From: Paramecium pentaurelia
Lineage: Eukaryota; Ciliophora; Oligohymenophorea; Peniculida; Parameciidae
Direction: 5' to 3'
NCBI GenBank assembly: GCA_905183005.1
Contig: CAJJDO010000144.1
Coordinates: 69,031 to 133,030, forward strand
DNA: 64,000 nucleotides
The notes beneath the pieces are model-generated. The model worked only from the letters and a program-made list of their open reading frames with translations, had not been told where the DNA came from and ran no database searches. The position numbers were made by a program, and so were the translations under genes. Shown here piece by piece: positions 22,671-35,306 of the stretch. Positions within the stretch are counted from its first letter, which is position 1. The number at the start of each line of letters is the position of its first letter.

Positions 22671-25600
22671 ATGTAATCTGTTGATTTTGCTAAGCAAGTT
22701 ATAGGAGAACCGCTTCGTTGCATAGTCAGAATTAAGCCACCTTCAAATTTTTAAAAGGAAGATGTACGAATCAATAATTAATAAATACTTCTTACTGATA
22801 ACAATAGAAGTAATATTTAACATTAATTATAATTCTTTTAGTTTTGGAAGAATTTGAATGTCCTGAAGCTTATGGACCTGAATTCTCAATGCATCAAATC
22901 TATGAATAATTCTTACAATAATTTACAGGCCCATTCATCCAAGGATTGAACGTAAACATATTCGCATATGGGTAGTGAAATTAAAAATAAAACTTAGATC
23001 TACAGGAGCAGGCAAAACATAAACTATTGAAGGGAACAAAAAAGAACATGGACTTATATTGAATTATGCATCCTCAATATTCTCATTATTAGAAAACAAG
23101 AAATTTCATACCAATTAATCATAAGCATCTTAACTTGTTAATTATTCATATGGATTAAGAGCAAGATATGTTGAAATTATAGATGAAGAAGTTTCTGATC
23201 TATTTGCTCCACCAAATAAACGATTAAATGATCAATTACAAATCTTAGATCATGCATGGGAAGGACCCACAATTGCCAATTCAACTTGGGTAACTGTTAA
23301 TAATGAAATTCAATTATAAGAAGCTCTTAATAGTGGATAAAGGAATCGTAATCAAACTACAAATGAATTTGGTAAAGTATCAAATAAGGCAACATCCTTT
23401 TTTACATTAGAATTATTATAAAGTTCATTATAAAAGGATACAAATGAACCATTAATTATGTTATCTAGATTATGTTTTTTTGATTTAGCAGGATCTGAGG
23501 TATTGATAGATGATCCAGAAACCATAAGAATTAAATAAGGATCTACTTTAAATAAATCCATAATTTCATTTACATAATTACTTAAAGAATTAGGATAACC
23601 ATAAACTGCAGATCATGCTGCCTATGATACTTCTGCTTTAACTTCTATTGTAAAGGAGTTAGTAGGTAGTAATTCACTTTCTATTGGTATTTTTTGTGTA
23701 TAGCATGGTGATCCAAAAGGAACTAGTTTAACTTTAAACATTTATAAATATTGTAAGAATATCAAGAACTTTCCAATTGTTAATGATAGTAAAGTACTTG
23801 GTTTATTACACAAATTTCGTTTAGAATGTCAAGCAGCTAGATTATCTGGAAGAGGTGGTTATGGTGATACTGGAAATAATAAAATGTTAGAGTTAGAGAA
23901 GAAATTAATAGAAGATAATTTAGATAAAATGAGGAATGCAGATGAGAAATAAAGAATGGCTTAGAAATTATCTACAATGAGAGAAAAGTATAATGAAATT
24001 GTTAGACAAAAAGCAGAATTATAATAAGATCTAATAAGAAGTGAGGAAGAAAAATTAGAAGTTTCTAAAGCTTTAGTAGAATTATAAATAGAGAATACAA
24101 GATTGATGGAAATTATATAGAATGAAAAATATGATATGAATAATAAATTATTGAATGCAGAATCAGATTTATTATCTTTAAATATAAGAGAAGAGAAAGC
24201 ATTAAAAACTATTTAAGAATTGTAAGATAATTTAAAAGAAACTAAGGATGACAAAAGAGCTTTAGAAATTGAATTTGTTGCTCTTAAAAAGAATTATATT
24301 AATATATCTACAGCATTAGAAACTGAAAAAGCCAAAAGTGAGAATATAGGATTAGAATTAATTAATGTTGTTAATGAAAATAAATCACTTCATTAAGAAT
24401 TAAATGATATCTATAAGAAATCTGGAAATACAAATGAAGAAAATGCTAGATTTATGAAGAAGTATACTTATGATTTAGTTTAGAATTGAAAAATTAGAGT
24501 AAGAAAATCGAGAATAGAGAGAAGCTCTTATTTATACTAAGGCTGAAATTGAGAGATTGAAAACAGAAATGCTTAAATATGAGATCTTAGATTAATAACA
24601 TAGAATTGATTTAGATAATAAAAAATTAGAAATTGAAAAAGGATTTCTTGAAGCAAATAGAGAAAAATAAAATGAAGTATATAAAATGAATAGAGAATAA
24701 GATGATGCTGTTAAAAAAATGAGAGATGAAAAATTATTATGGGAAAGTTAAAAAATGGAATTAACTCATAAAATTAAAACTATGTAAAGAAGAGTAAATG
24801 ATGAAGAAGAAAGAATTAAAGAATTAGAAAGATAATTATAAGAATTATAATCAGAAAATTAAAAAATGGATTTATAAATGAATGAAATGAGATCATTATA
24901 TAGAAATAAACTTATGCAATTTGCAACTGATGGTAAACCAGATAAAGCAAGTAGAATTGGATATGATTTTAATGCAAGAGAAGATTTAATAAGAACATAT
25001 ACTGAAAAAGAAATTGAATTAAATGAAAAAATAGAAAGAGAAAAAAAAAATGCAAAATAAGCTTAATTTTAAGTTAGATAACTTAAAAGTTATGCTAGAA
25101 ATTTAAAATATCTTTGTGAAGATTGGGCACCAGTTGGAATTCCTTTACCAGATATACTTACAAAAGATGCTACATTTTTAGATGATGAAACTTATGGTAC
25201 TTTACAAGGAGATCATTAAGCTGAAATTGAAAGATTGAGAATGAGGAATAAAAAATTAGAAAATGAAGTTAGAATTTTATAAGAAAATATTATGAATGGT
25301 GTTGGAGGAGGTAATTTAGATTTAGGTAAAAGAATATCTAATGAAATGGAAATGTTAAAATAAAATAGAAATAAATCATCTATTGATGGAGACTTTTAAA
25401 TTGATTAATTAAGAAAAGAAAGAAATGATTTATAAGAAGAAAATAGAAGATTAGTGACATTATTAAAAGATAATAAAAAATGGGATGTTTACATTTTATA
25501 AAGAGAAAATGAAAGATTAATGAGATAAATGAAAGAATAAGAAGTAGGTTTAAATGCTATGGGACCAATGTCAGGAGAAGCAAAAACTGCTTAATCAAAA

Positions 25601-25802
25601 GTATAATATATTTATTCTAAATTTCTAGTTATAAATGTATGAAAGATCTCTTAAACAATTAGAAAAAGAGAGATCTGAATTAATTGTTAGGGCTACAATG
25701 GCTGAAGAGTAACTTAAAGCATTACAAGAGCATTTAGCAAAATAAAGCTAAGATTATTAAAGAAAGCTTTTAGAAATCAAAAGAGGTGGTAGTATATTCT
25801 GA
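22671..25802 (+). CDS. Kinesin-like protein with degenerate switch I, 1007 aa
   Basis: Introns at 22810-22841, 22972-22997, 24462-24483 and 25601-25628 give 1007 residues. The N-terminal motor has the P-loop FAYGSTGAGKTQTIEG and switch II FFDLAGSE. Switch I, normally NxxSSRSH, reads NEFGKVSNKATSFF, lacking the SSRSH core. Beyond residue about 390 the protein is almost entirely coiled coil to the end, with a short break near DWAPVGIPLPD. This is the layout of an N-kinesin working in cilia or on cytoplasmic microtubules, but ATPase coupling may be altered. Confidence 0.87.
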
Positions 25803-26448
25803 TCAAATTATAATTATTTTATTATAACAAATGAACTTAAATATTAAATATTATATATAAATATATCTATATATACTTATAATAGATTAAATTCATTACA
25901 AATAATGTGAAGATATGAAATTATGATAGCATTAAATTTAAATAAATTAATAATAATTATATTAGATTGATGAACAGTATTTTTAATTATACTTCTTAAA
26001 TTTTATATTGTTTATTAATAATTCTAACACTAAAATTTTTATTAAGAAACCGTCTTTTATAATTTATTTGTAAGAAGTAAATTAATTAATATTAATATTT
26101 TAATTCTAAATTATCAACAAAATTTCATTCAAAATTATATTCGATCCTGAAAGAAAAATATCATTTCTATAATTATTCAAGATAATTATTATATTCTTTC
26201 ATTTTATTTTAGTCTTTTTGAATATATTATTTTATAGCACTAGTAATATTTATTTATTATGCCATTATTTTTCAAATTACTGAATTCATTTATCGAATTG
26301 CTATCATCAAGTATATTTATTATTGTCTTGCAAATATAATCATATATGTATTAAAAGAATTATGAAATCATAAATATGATTACTTAATATTTGTCATGTG
26401 ACATTAATTTGTATTTGAAATTATATTCATTATCTAAGTTTATAAATA
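25803..26448. other. Intergenic, no gene seen
   Basis: About 645 bp of AT-rich sequence between co-oriented genes. All six frames are broken or show no coding character. I see no repeat or structured element. Confidence 0.55.
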
Positions 26449-28699
26449 ATGGATTCTCATAAGGAAGATGGTAACTATTAATCTTATATTAGTGTTACAC
26501 AAACTTGAATTCAAGAAAATAATAAAAAATTCTCCAAAAACCAATTTTGAAGAATGCTTAAATCCTCCCTCTTTTGATGAAAGCTTTTTCTTAGTTAAAC
26601 CGATCATATTAGAAAATAACTAAAAAGAAATAAAATAAGAATAAATTAATCAATTTCTGCTTGAGAATTGTGAGAAATGGATAGAAACATAAGAATCAAC
26701 TAAATATCCAGCACCTCTAAAGTAAAAATAAATAATTAGAAAATTATCACAATTTTCTGTATTTATTTAAATACTCATCTTTATGAAATATTTGATAGAT
26801 ATTTTTAACATCCTACTCAACCTTTTTTGTGGATTATATATTCCTTATCTTAAACTCATAGAAGACAATGAAAAAATTAGAAATGTACTATATTTTCTAA
26901 TATTTTTTCATTTTTTTACAATATTAATTTAAAATCAATTCTCATACTTATAAATTATCAAAACAAAAAGATAACCTTGTGAAGAAAAGTTCAGATTTTT
27001 AAATGAAATTACTCTAAAGAATTTAACAGTTATATCTTTTATATTAATTTATATTGTAGAAAATGTTAACTTAATTCTTTAAATTATTTCATTGTATTAT
27101 TTTTACCTTGGATATAAAATGATTGAAATATCTAGTATTTTGCTCATTATTTAGAGAAGTAAATTATGAAATAATAAATAAATTAGAAAAATTTTATAAA
27201 ACTCTAGCTATATTTAAAGCAATTGTTTATTATATTTACTTTTTACATCTATTTTCAAGTTTTTTTCAAAATACTAATTGTGATGGGGACTTTAGAATGA
27301 AATATTAAGAATCCTTAATAATCAACATTAATTTTTTAACCTTTTAGACAAATTATAATGTGTAGGATTCAACAATGAATTTTGAGGTAATAATAAATTA
27401 GATAATGGCTTTAATTCTTATGTTTTATACAATAAATGTTATTATTCAAATTAGATCTAAAGATGATTGTATTCAAAATTAAATTAAATTTGATGTTTAT
27501 GTATTATAATATTACATATGGCATCATAAAGGTTAAATCTTTAAAAAATTAAAATATTACTCATAAATTTCTAATAGGGAATTTACAAAACTACAAGTAT
27601 TTACTTTATTATAAATAAAAGTTGGCTCAATAAGACATTATTAAAAAAATTTATTAATAAATTTTGAAAGATAATTTAAAAGTTTTAGAGATATTTTCAA
27701 AATAATTTAATATAAATTTATCTTCAAAAGTGAAATCAATAAGGAGAACTAAGGATAAAATAAAAGAAGATAAATATGGATTATTTTTGATTTTGAAAGG
27801 GTAAGGAAATTTAAGTTTTGCAACTAAATTTTAATATAAAAAAGTAATAGAATCAAAATAATTTGTATTTGGATTAATCAATTGTTTTTAGAAAAACATT
27901 TCTGAGGTCGAATTAGAATTGGATAATCATTTTTTATTATTATACATCAAACCTGAAGATTTTCATTCAAGTCTTACAGTGGGATAAGATTTTGTAAATA
28001 TTCATTTAAGAATAGGAATCATTTCATATGATAAAAAATAAAATAGTCTTTGAAGGTGAAACGAGTCTGATAGATTATAGATGTTGGATTTGTAATTAAT
28101 TTCATTCAGAAGGAAAATGTAAAATTATAAAATTAGAAATAACTTCTAATATGTTAAATGAATACAATATTAGAATGAAATTTAATAAGAGATTTAAGAA
28201 GAAAAGATAAAGAGCATTTAAGACATATGTAATATTCAAATTTAATAGTATTTAGATGATTTACAAATAAAATGATGATGCAACGATTGATTAGAGTGAA
28301 AGTAGTGTTAGTGATAGTTACGATTAATTTGAAATACATGCTGATGATGGCAGCGGAAGTCAAAAATTAACAGATAAAAACTTTATTGTAACAAGTAAAG
28401 GAAATATACAAATGCCTATAATTTAAAAGGATGGGTATACAGCAGACTACATTACAGATAAATTGTATGAACAATTAAAGAGTAGCCATAGAAATATATA
28501 ATTGTAGCCATCTATTCACACAAGTAGTTAATAGATTGGAGAAATGCTTAGATCAGAAATTCGAAGCATTCCTTTACATTCATCTTAATTCAAATTTTAA
28601 GATCTTTTAAGTGTTGATGACATTGACTGTCTTAAAGAATATGTATATTTTTATCCAGAATTCAACATCAGCTATATTATTTCCCTTTTTCAAAATTGA
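26449..28699 (+). CDS. Cyclic-nucleotide-gated-type channel with degenerate pore, 717 aa
   Basis: Introns at 26471-26492, 27159-27186, 27597-27621 and 27994-28015 give 717 residues. Several hydrophobic helices (residues about 90-330) are followed by a linker KLQLAQQDIIKKIYQQILKD like the C-linker. A domain then follows (IKEDKYGLFLILKGQGNLSF ... FVFGLINCFQ) resembling a cyclic nucleotide-binding fold. This is the layout of the ciliate CNG/K+ channel family. At the position expected for the selectivity filter (TxxTxGYGD) the protein has FLTFQTNYNVQDSTM, lacking GYG. The tail contains WICNQFHSEGKC, a Cys/His pair motif. Confidence 0.75.
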
Positions 28700-29117
28700 A
28701 ATTATTAAATATTCAATAATACTTTAATATATAATAGTAGTTTGGTTATAATTTCAATATATATATTATCAAAAATCTATGTTATTAGAATATTGAAAAA
28801 ATTCAAATGAAAAACATTTTTAAATCTAATATTTTTTAATAATAAGGGAATTTATTAGAAAATCTTTATTAAAATTGTTTAAAGACATTTCTAAAATAGG
28901 TTTAGAATTGTGTATATCTATTTTTTGTAAATTACTAAAAAATAGAGATAAATAGTTTTAGGCATAGCAATAAAATGGATATTAATAAAATTTGATTTTG
29001 TTTTTGATTCCTTAATGATTGATTGTATTAAAGTAGTAGTCATTATAATATTTTATTAGTTTGAATTTGTAATTGTAATTGATACTTTTATATAATAATA
29101 ATTATATATATTCAGTT
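28700..29117. other. Intergenic, no gene seen
   Basis: About 417 bp of AT-rich sequence between two co-oriented genes, with TGA in every frame. No recognisable element. Confidence 0.55.
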
Positions 29118-30765
29118 ATGAAAAAAGACGAAGCTCTAATAATTTTGAAGAAATACATTACAGAAGAAGATTGTCTATTTTGTTAGAAATATGGAAGAGT
29201 AACAACAGATAAAATTAATTTTGCACCTCTTCTCAATCGAGTAAGAAATAATCATATAGTAATTAGGCTTTATACACAAAATATTCTTAATCTCAATGGA
29301 ATGGAAAAAAATATGAGGACTTATTTTCTACAAAACCAGTATCATGGGTGATTCAATTTAAAGATAGATTAACATTTGAAGATTATGATGAATTTCTTAA
29401 GAGGTATAAAAGAAAAAAGTATTTGCGTTTATTAGGTTTTATCCAAAGAGTGATTAATAATCTAAATTTGATTAATTATTAGAATACTATAAGTATCACA
29501 AAGACATTCCAAGAATGTTTTTACCAAGAGTTTCTGATTTAGCAATTTATTTTTATGAAAAAAAGAAGTAAATTATTTTAAGATTAAAATATTAGATAGA
29601 TAGAGTATAGAAAGATAAAATTTATGTTGGGCATTCCTGTTGATGATGCTAGTAATTGTACCTGTAATCATATAGAAATAATTAGAATATGAGAAGCTTA
29701 AAGAAGATATCAAAGTATTAAATAGCATAACTCAACAAACTCAAGTTTCTAGTCTTTCCCTATTAAGAGAAATCTTAAAATCTAAAGCTAGTGATGAAAT
29801 AATTGTAATTATATCTCATATATCCTTAGAATATAGATGCTACATGGATGACTATGAATTAGTAATAGTAATAATAATAAAAATCTTAATATCCTCCTAA
29901 TTTGAAATTGCTTAAATAATTAATATCCAAAAATACTCAATTTTATAAAGACAAATAAAATATTTATGTAGCTGGAATTAGTAAGAAGTCTATTCAAAAT
30001 TCACCTTAACAAAAAGGGCATCTCAAGACTTTAAGTAAAGAGATATCCCAAAAGTCATTAGTTTCATCTAATAAAATAATTAATAATAGTAATGGAGATA
30101 CAGATTTATAGAAATTTTTAAAGTAATAAATTTTATCTTAAAATCATGCAAATCCATGTATATCTAGTTCAAAATAATCTGCTAAAGCTAATCAGATATC
30201 AAATTATCAATCTAAATAAAATAGTATTCATTATATTACTAGCACTCGAAGTATATCTTCAGAGCAATTAAAATTTATATAATCACAATAACCATTGAAA
30301 TAAATTAATAGTCCTAATTTAATTATTCCAACACATAAGAAAAGTTAGACCCAAACTCATTATACAGAGATAAATTCACCTAATAAGTATTCTAAATAAA
30401 TCTCTTTGAAAATGCACACAAATATGGGATAAGATCTAAAATAATAATTAATTCAAACAAAATCCTCTGAAAAACTCTTTAAAATATATACTACACAATC
30501 ATCTGTACCTTTGTCAACAAACATCAATATCAATATTAACCAACTTAATATGAATAATTTAAATATTAAGACACCCTTTTAATAATACAAAGCTATGTTA
30601 GACAGTCCAAAAATCAATTCAAAATAAAAAACACAATCTAACATTGAAACATAAAGGATTACTAGTGCTTAAAAGAGTACAAGTTCTTAGAAAAAAACCT
30701 AAATCTCAGTTTAATAGTTATATGTCTAAAAAATCAAATCAAAAAATAAAATGATGAAAAAATGA
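29118..30765 (+). CDS. Uncharacterised ciliate protein with long disordered tail, 500 aa
   Basis: Five introns (29241-29266, 29404-29435, 29568-29595, 29652-29685, 29805-29829) restore one frame of 501 codons. The first about 190 residues are ordered, with DYDEFLKRFYPKSD, YHKDIPRMFLPRVSDLAIYFYEKKK and the helix KYEKLKEDIKVLNSI. The remaining 300 are Ser/Gln/Asn-rich low-complexity sequence. I do not recognise a named domain. The ordered part resembles a motif common in ciliate proteins of unknown function (family assignment is inference). Confidence 0.72.
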
Positions 30766-30850
30766 TTTACTCTATAAAAAATTTAAAAATAATTAATTTT
30801 ATATCTTCTTCATATTTATAATAAAAATTATTATATTTATTAACTGTTAG

Positions 30851-33800
30851 ATGCACAGATCATTTCATTAACTATAACAAAAATTTAACACACCTAAAAT
30901 ACAAAAAGAATAAGACAGTTATCCTATTTAAAACTCATAAACTTCTAAATATGTCAGAAATGATGAAACTGTTTAATAATTTAGTATCATTGACCATCCT
31001 AAATATTATCTTCTAAGCCAAAATACTCAGAATTTTCCCCTCTATAATTTAAGTATTTCCTTATCTAAAATAAGCTGATAGAATTTATTCTCCTATAGGA
31101 AAATAAGATTAATCTTCTAATTTAAGAAAAAAAGAAAACATCAAAATTATTGATTCATATGAAGTCAAATATAGTAATTTGAATACTGAAAATGTTCATC
31201 TATAAAATCAAATATAAGCAGATTAATTAAGATACGAAAAAATAATCAATGGATTAGAAATGCAGCTCTAAAATTAATCTTATCAATTATAAACAGAATA
31301 ACACAATATTTAATAATAATAATTGTTATTATAATAAAAAAATGAAGAAATTTAATTTTTAGCCAATGAAATGAAAAAGAATGAAATTAAGCTTAAATAA
31401 ATTTAATAAAATGTATTTATTATGATTTATTAACAAGAATGTTCAATATGCAGATGAAAATTAGAATTTAACATGTTAAATCTAAAATTTAGAACATGAG
31501 TTATAATGTTTAAAATAATAATTTCAAGATATTCAACTTTAAAGTAAAAGGTAAATTGAGGAAACTTAAATATAAGTTGAAAATGAGAATTCCCTTAAAA
31601 GTTAACTACACTTAAAAAATGTTTAATAAATACATTAATAAATTTTGAGCTAGAAAAATGATTAACTTATATTAGAATAATAAAAATATTCAAAATTATT
31701 AGCTTAATTTGATAATTTAATAAATGAAAAACATAAATTGTAATAGTTGATAGATAATCTATAAATTGAAAAAACTACTATATAATAATAAATTAATTAA
31801 TAAAATTAAATTTCTGAAGAACTAAGATAAAAAAGTATTAGTTTGACAAAGGAATTATAATTAATACATGATAACCATAATTAATAAGATTCTGTGCATT
31901 AAACATTTATCTAAGAACTCAAATAATAATATGATTAATAATAATAAATCAATAATTTATAAAGAAGATTAGATGAAACTGTTTTAACATATTAAAGTGA
32001 AAACTAACAATAAGATTAGAGAATAAGAGATTTATAATAGTAATTATAATAATCTGAGAATCATTTCTAAATAATGAAGACTGAAAATGCAAAATTATAT
32101 GTGATAGATTAGGAATTAGAGAAAGAAATTAAAATATAATAAAAAGAATAAGAGAGAATTATAAAATTGAAAAATTAAGAAATATAATAATTACAAGAAG
32201 ATCTTTAGAAATTTAAGCAATAACTATTAGAATAGTAATCAAAATACTATGAAAAATTACAGGAGTGTAACAAACAAGATCTGATTATTAATGATATCAA
32301 AAGTGAATTACAATTATAATAGAATTCTATAAATGAAATTGAAATAAGAATTAAAAAATAATAGGAAAGAGATATTTTAGAGTTGAAAGGATTTCATAAT
32401 TAACAGATTTATAATTTGGAAGAATAGATTAAAACTTTATAAGGAGAGATTGAAAAACTATTAATTTAAAATAGTAAGAATAATGAATAATTAAATTAAT
32501 ATAAATTTAATTAATAATTATTAGATAATTCAATAAATGAGTTGAAATATTAATTAGGGGAAATGGAAAAACAAAAAATAAATGAATTTAAAGATAACTA
32601 ATCTGAATTTGAAAATTTTAGAAAAGAATTAAAAAATTAAAATATCAGGTTATAATAAGAAAAATAATAAACAGAGTAACAATTAAAGTAATAAAAATAA
32701 AAATTAAAAGAATTAGAAACTTCAAAAATCGAATTAGAATTCACATCTTCTTAATAGATATAATATTATCAAGAACAATTAAAATAAAAAGATTAACAAA
32801 TTGATTAATTTAATTAAGATAAAAATAAAATTGATACTTTATTAAAATAAACAAAAGAAAAATTAAATTAAGCAGAATTTCAAGTAGTAGAGTTAAATTA
32901 AAGATCTGATATTTATCTTAAGGAATTTTAAGAATCAATATAATAAAGAGATCTTGAAAGAAATTAGTTTAAATAAAAATTTAATTTTTATGAAACTAGA
33001 ATATCAAAGTGTAAATAGGTAATTAATTAATATGAAATTGATATTTACAATCTTAACAATTAAATTGACAAAACATAAAAATAAATGGATTAAACTTAGC
33101 TTGAATGTTAATAAAAAATGGAAGATGCAAAAAAGAAAGAGTAGAAATTATTAGATCAAATTATGAATTAAAATTAATAGTTGAAATTGAATGAAGAATA
33201 ATTTATCAAATATTAAGAGGAACATAAAGAATCTAATAAATAAATTTAATAAATACTTTAAGAAAAAGAAGCTATGATTAAGAGTTTAGAAAATGAAAAG
33301 GTATATATTTAAATCAGTATTAGGATGTTTTAAATAATTAAATTGAAATATTATAATAAAAGCTTAATTAAAAAGATGCTAAAATGAATCAATTATAATA
33401 ATAATTTATAAATTTGGAAACTTAATATTAAGACAAAGAACTATAGTATGACTCTCTAAGATAATAAATAGATTAGAATTATGTACACATTGAAGATTAT
33501 GATTAATTGAAATAGAAAAATAACAATTTATTAAATGAGATTCATGAATTTGAGAATAACTCATAAAAATCAAATAGTGAGAGGCAATCATTGAAAAAAT
33601 AAGTGGAAAAGTTAAAGAGTGATCTAGAGATGAAAGAATAAGAGTTAGATTAAGCTTTTATATAAATAAATAAGAAAAAGGGAGACAATGGTAATTTAGA
33701 GAAGATGACTAAAGAAATATAAAGATTGAGTTTTGAACTGTCAGATGCTTAAACATTGTTGTAAGCAAAAAGTGAGTAATTAAATTTACTGAGAAGAGAA

Positions 33801-33896
33801 AATGATGATCAATTAGAACAATTAAATAAGTTGAAGCGATAATAAAATTAAGTATTAGAAAAAGAATAATTTAAAAAGATAGATAGATAAATCTGA
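30851..33896 (+). CDS. Very Gln-rich long coiled-coil protein, 991 aa
   Basis: Introns at 31053-31074, 31413-31437 (AAG acceptor) and 33301-33323 give 991 residues. Apart from a 100-residue N-terminal head, the protein is continuous coiled coil dominated by Gln (mostly TAA), Lys, Glu, Asn and Leu. There is no motor or other catalytic domain. Such proteins in ciliates are usually cytoskeletal, basal-body or trafficking tethers; which one is not decidable here. Near the C-terminus the composition shifts to fewer Gln and more Asp/Ser. Confidence 0.8.
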
Positions 33897-34150
33897 AAAT
33901 TAAGTAGTGATATTTGAGAGCTTATTTGTAAAGATATTATATTAGAATTAATACAAAAAGATATATAATTAACTTTAGTATTACTTATATTCACATTCAT
34001 AAAGATTTACTATTAATATTAGATTGTATTAAAGATTCATCATTTTTCATTTATTCAGGAGATCAATATCTTCATCCTTTGTTTTTTTTTTAGAATCTAT
34101 TAAGTTAGTTTTTCCTTTCGGAACATTGTAAACTTAAAAATAGAATTAAA

Positions 34151-34378
34151 ATGAAACTGCCTAAAGGTGACGTCAGACAAAGGGTATTGGTTTTGGTATA
34201 TTTAGAATAAGTTGAATCTCAGACTATCTAGATTAGTGAATATTTGTATACATATACAGATCTAGGACTCTCTTTTGGATCACTTTTTTATTACTTTAAA
34301 GATTAAGAATTTCCAGATTATTTAAATTTCTGTTCTTAATTTTTGTAAACTATAAAATAGTGTTACTATTTTGTTTGA
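34151..34378 (+). CDS. Possible small ORF, 75 aa
   Basis: ATG at 34151 opens 76 codons to TGA 34376-34378. The peptide has reasonable amino-acid content (QRVLVLVYLEQVESQTIQIS) but no recognised motif. The opposite strand also has a coding-like reading here that could be the tail of the phosphatase pseudogene, so this ORF may be spurious. Confidence 0.25.
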
Positions 34379-34559
34379 ATAATTAATGATTATCCCTGAA
34401 ATTTAGAATTTAATTACATTTTTTTAGTGGTTCTTTTAGAATTAAATTATTATTAATTGTAACTTGATAGATATTTCCATTAATATTAATTTGGCTATTT
34501 AATTTAACAGCTGTTTTGGATTTTAATATTTGATTTTTTTAATAAATTCTTAGCTTATC

Positions 34560-35269
34560 TAACTAAGTGATAGTTCTTATTTTATTTTCATTTAGATATT
34601 AATTGAATAATCTTCTAATTAACCAGCAAGAATCATTCATAAATGTATTTCCGGTAGGTTTTCATCTTAATCTAGTTTTTTCTGGTTGCCATGTACTTGA
34701 TAGACCCAACTTCGATATTTTAATTCAATTTGGATTAATTAATGATAGAAATTGGCTTTAATTTCAAGATCCGGTCTTCTAAAGTTAAGAAACTTAAAAT
34801 TTTATAAAATTTCCACATATACTTTCTTTTTAATAGGCAAAAAGGGCACAAAAAGGACGAGATCATCCTCTTATTAAATGAACTAAAACAGATTCTCCAT
34901 TATTATGCGCATATTTACTAAATTGATAGATTTCATTAAAAGTATCATTAGGAAAAAGTAAATACTAATTCATTATATATAGGAAATATTGTTAAAATAA
35001 TTAATGAAGAGAAGATTATACAAATAGAAACATAAAAATATTGATATAACAAAACTTGTTTATTCTCTAGCCAATTAAATTTTAGATAGGAATCCATGTA
35101 GTTTTTGAATACGTATGGTAATTATTTGGCTGAACAAATAACAATTCTTGTTACTTAATTCTGGATCACAAATTCTTGATCTTTTTAAGTTAAAATAATA
35201 TTTTAATTTAGAAGGTAATTCATCTCCTCTGAATAGACCATTCTTTATTTTAATTGCTCCAGTTATCAT
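34560..35269 (-). pseudogene. Dual-specificity-phosphatase-like pseudogene
   Basis: The minus strand carries a recognisable but broken member of a ciliate dual-specificity-phosphatase family. It starts with IKIKNGLFRGDELPSK. After a frameshift it continues KDQEFVIQNQVTRIVICSAKQLP, then SKYAHNNGESVLVHLIRG and FLNFRRPDLEIKANF. In the active-site loop (normally HCxxGxSR) Cys is Leu and an in-frame TGA at 34865-34863 replaces the residue before SR. Further frameshifts follow. Both the catalytic Cys and the frame are lost, so it is non-functional. The exact 3' limit is uncertain. Confidence 0.7.
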
Positions 35270-35306
35270 TATTTTTTAATTAGTAATAAATTTTGAAATT
35301 TGAAAA

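Noticed and set aside
30851..33896. Kinesin or myosin tail assignment for the long coiled coil
   Set aside because: No motor domain or family-specific tail motif is visible; coiled coil alone is not diagnostic.
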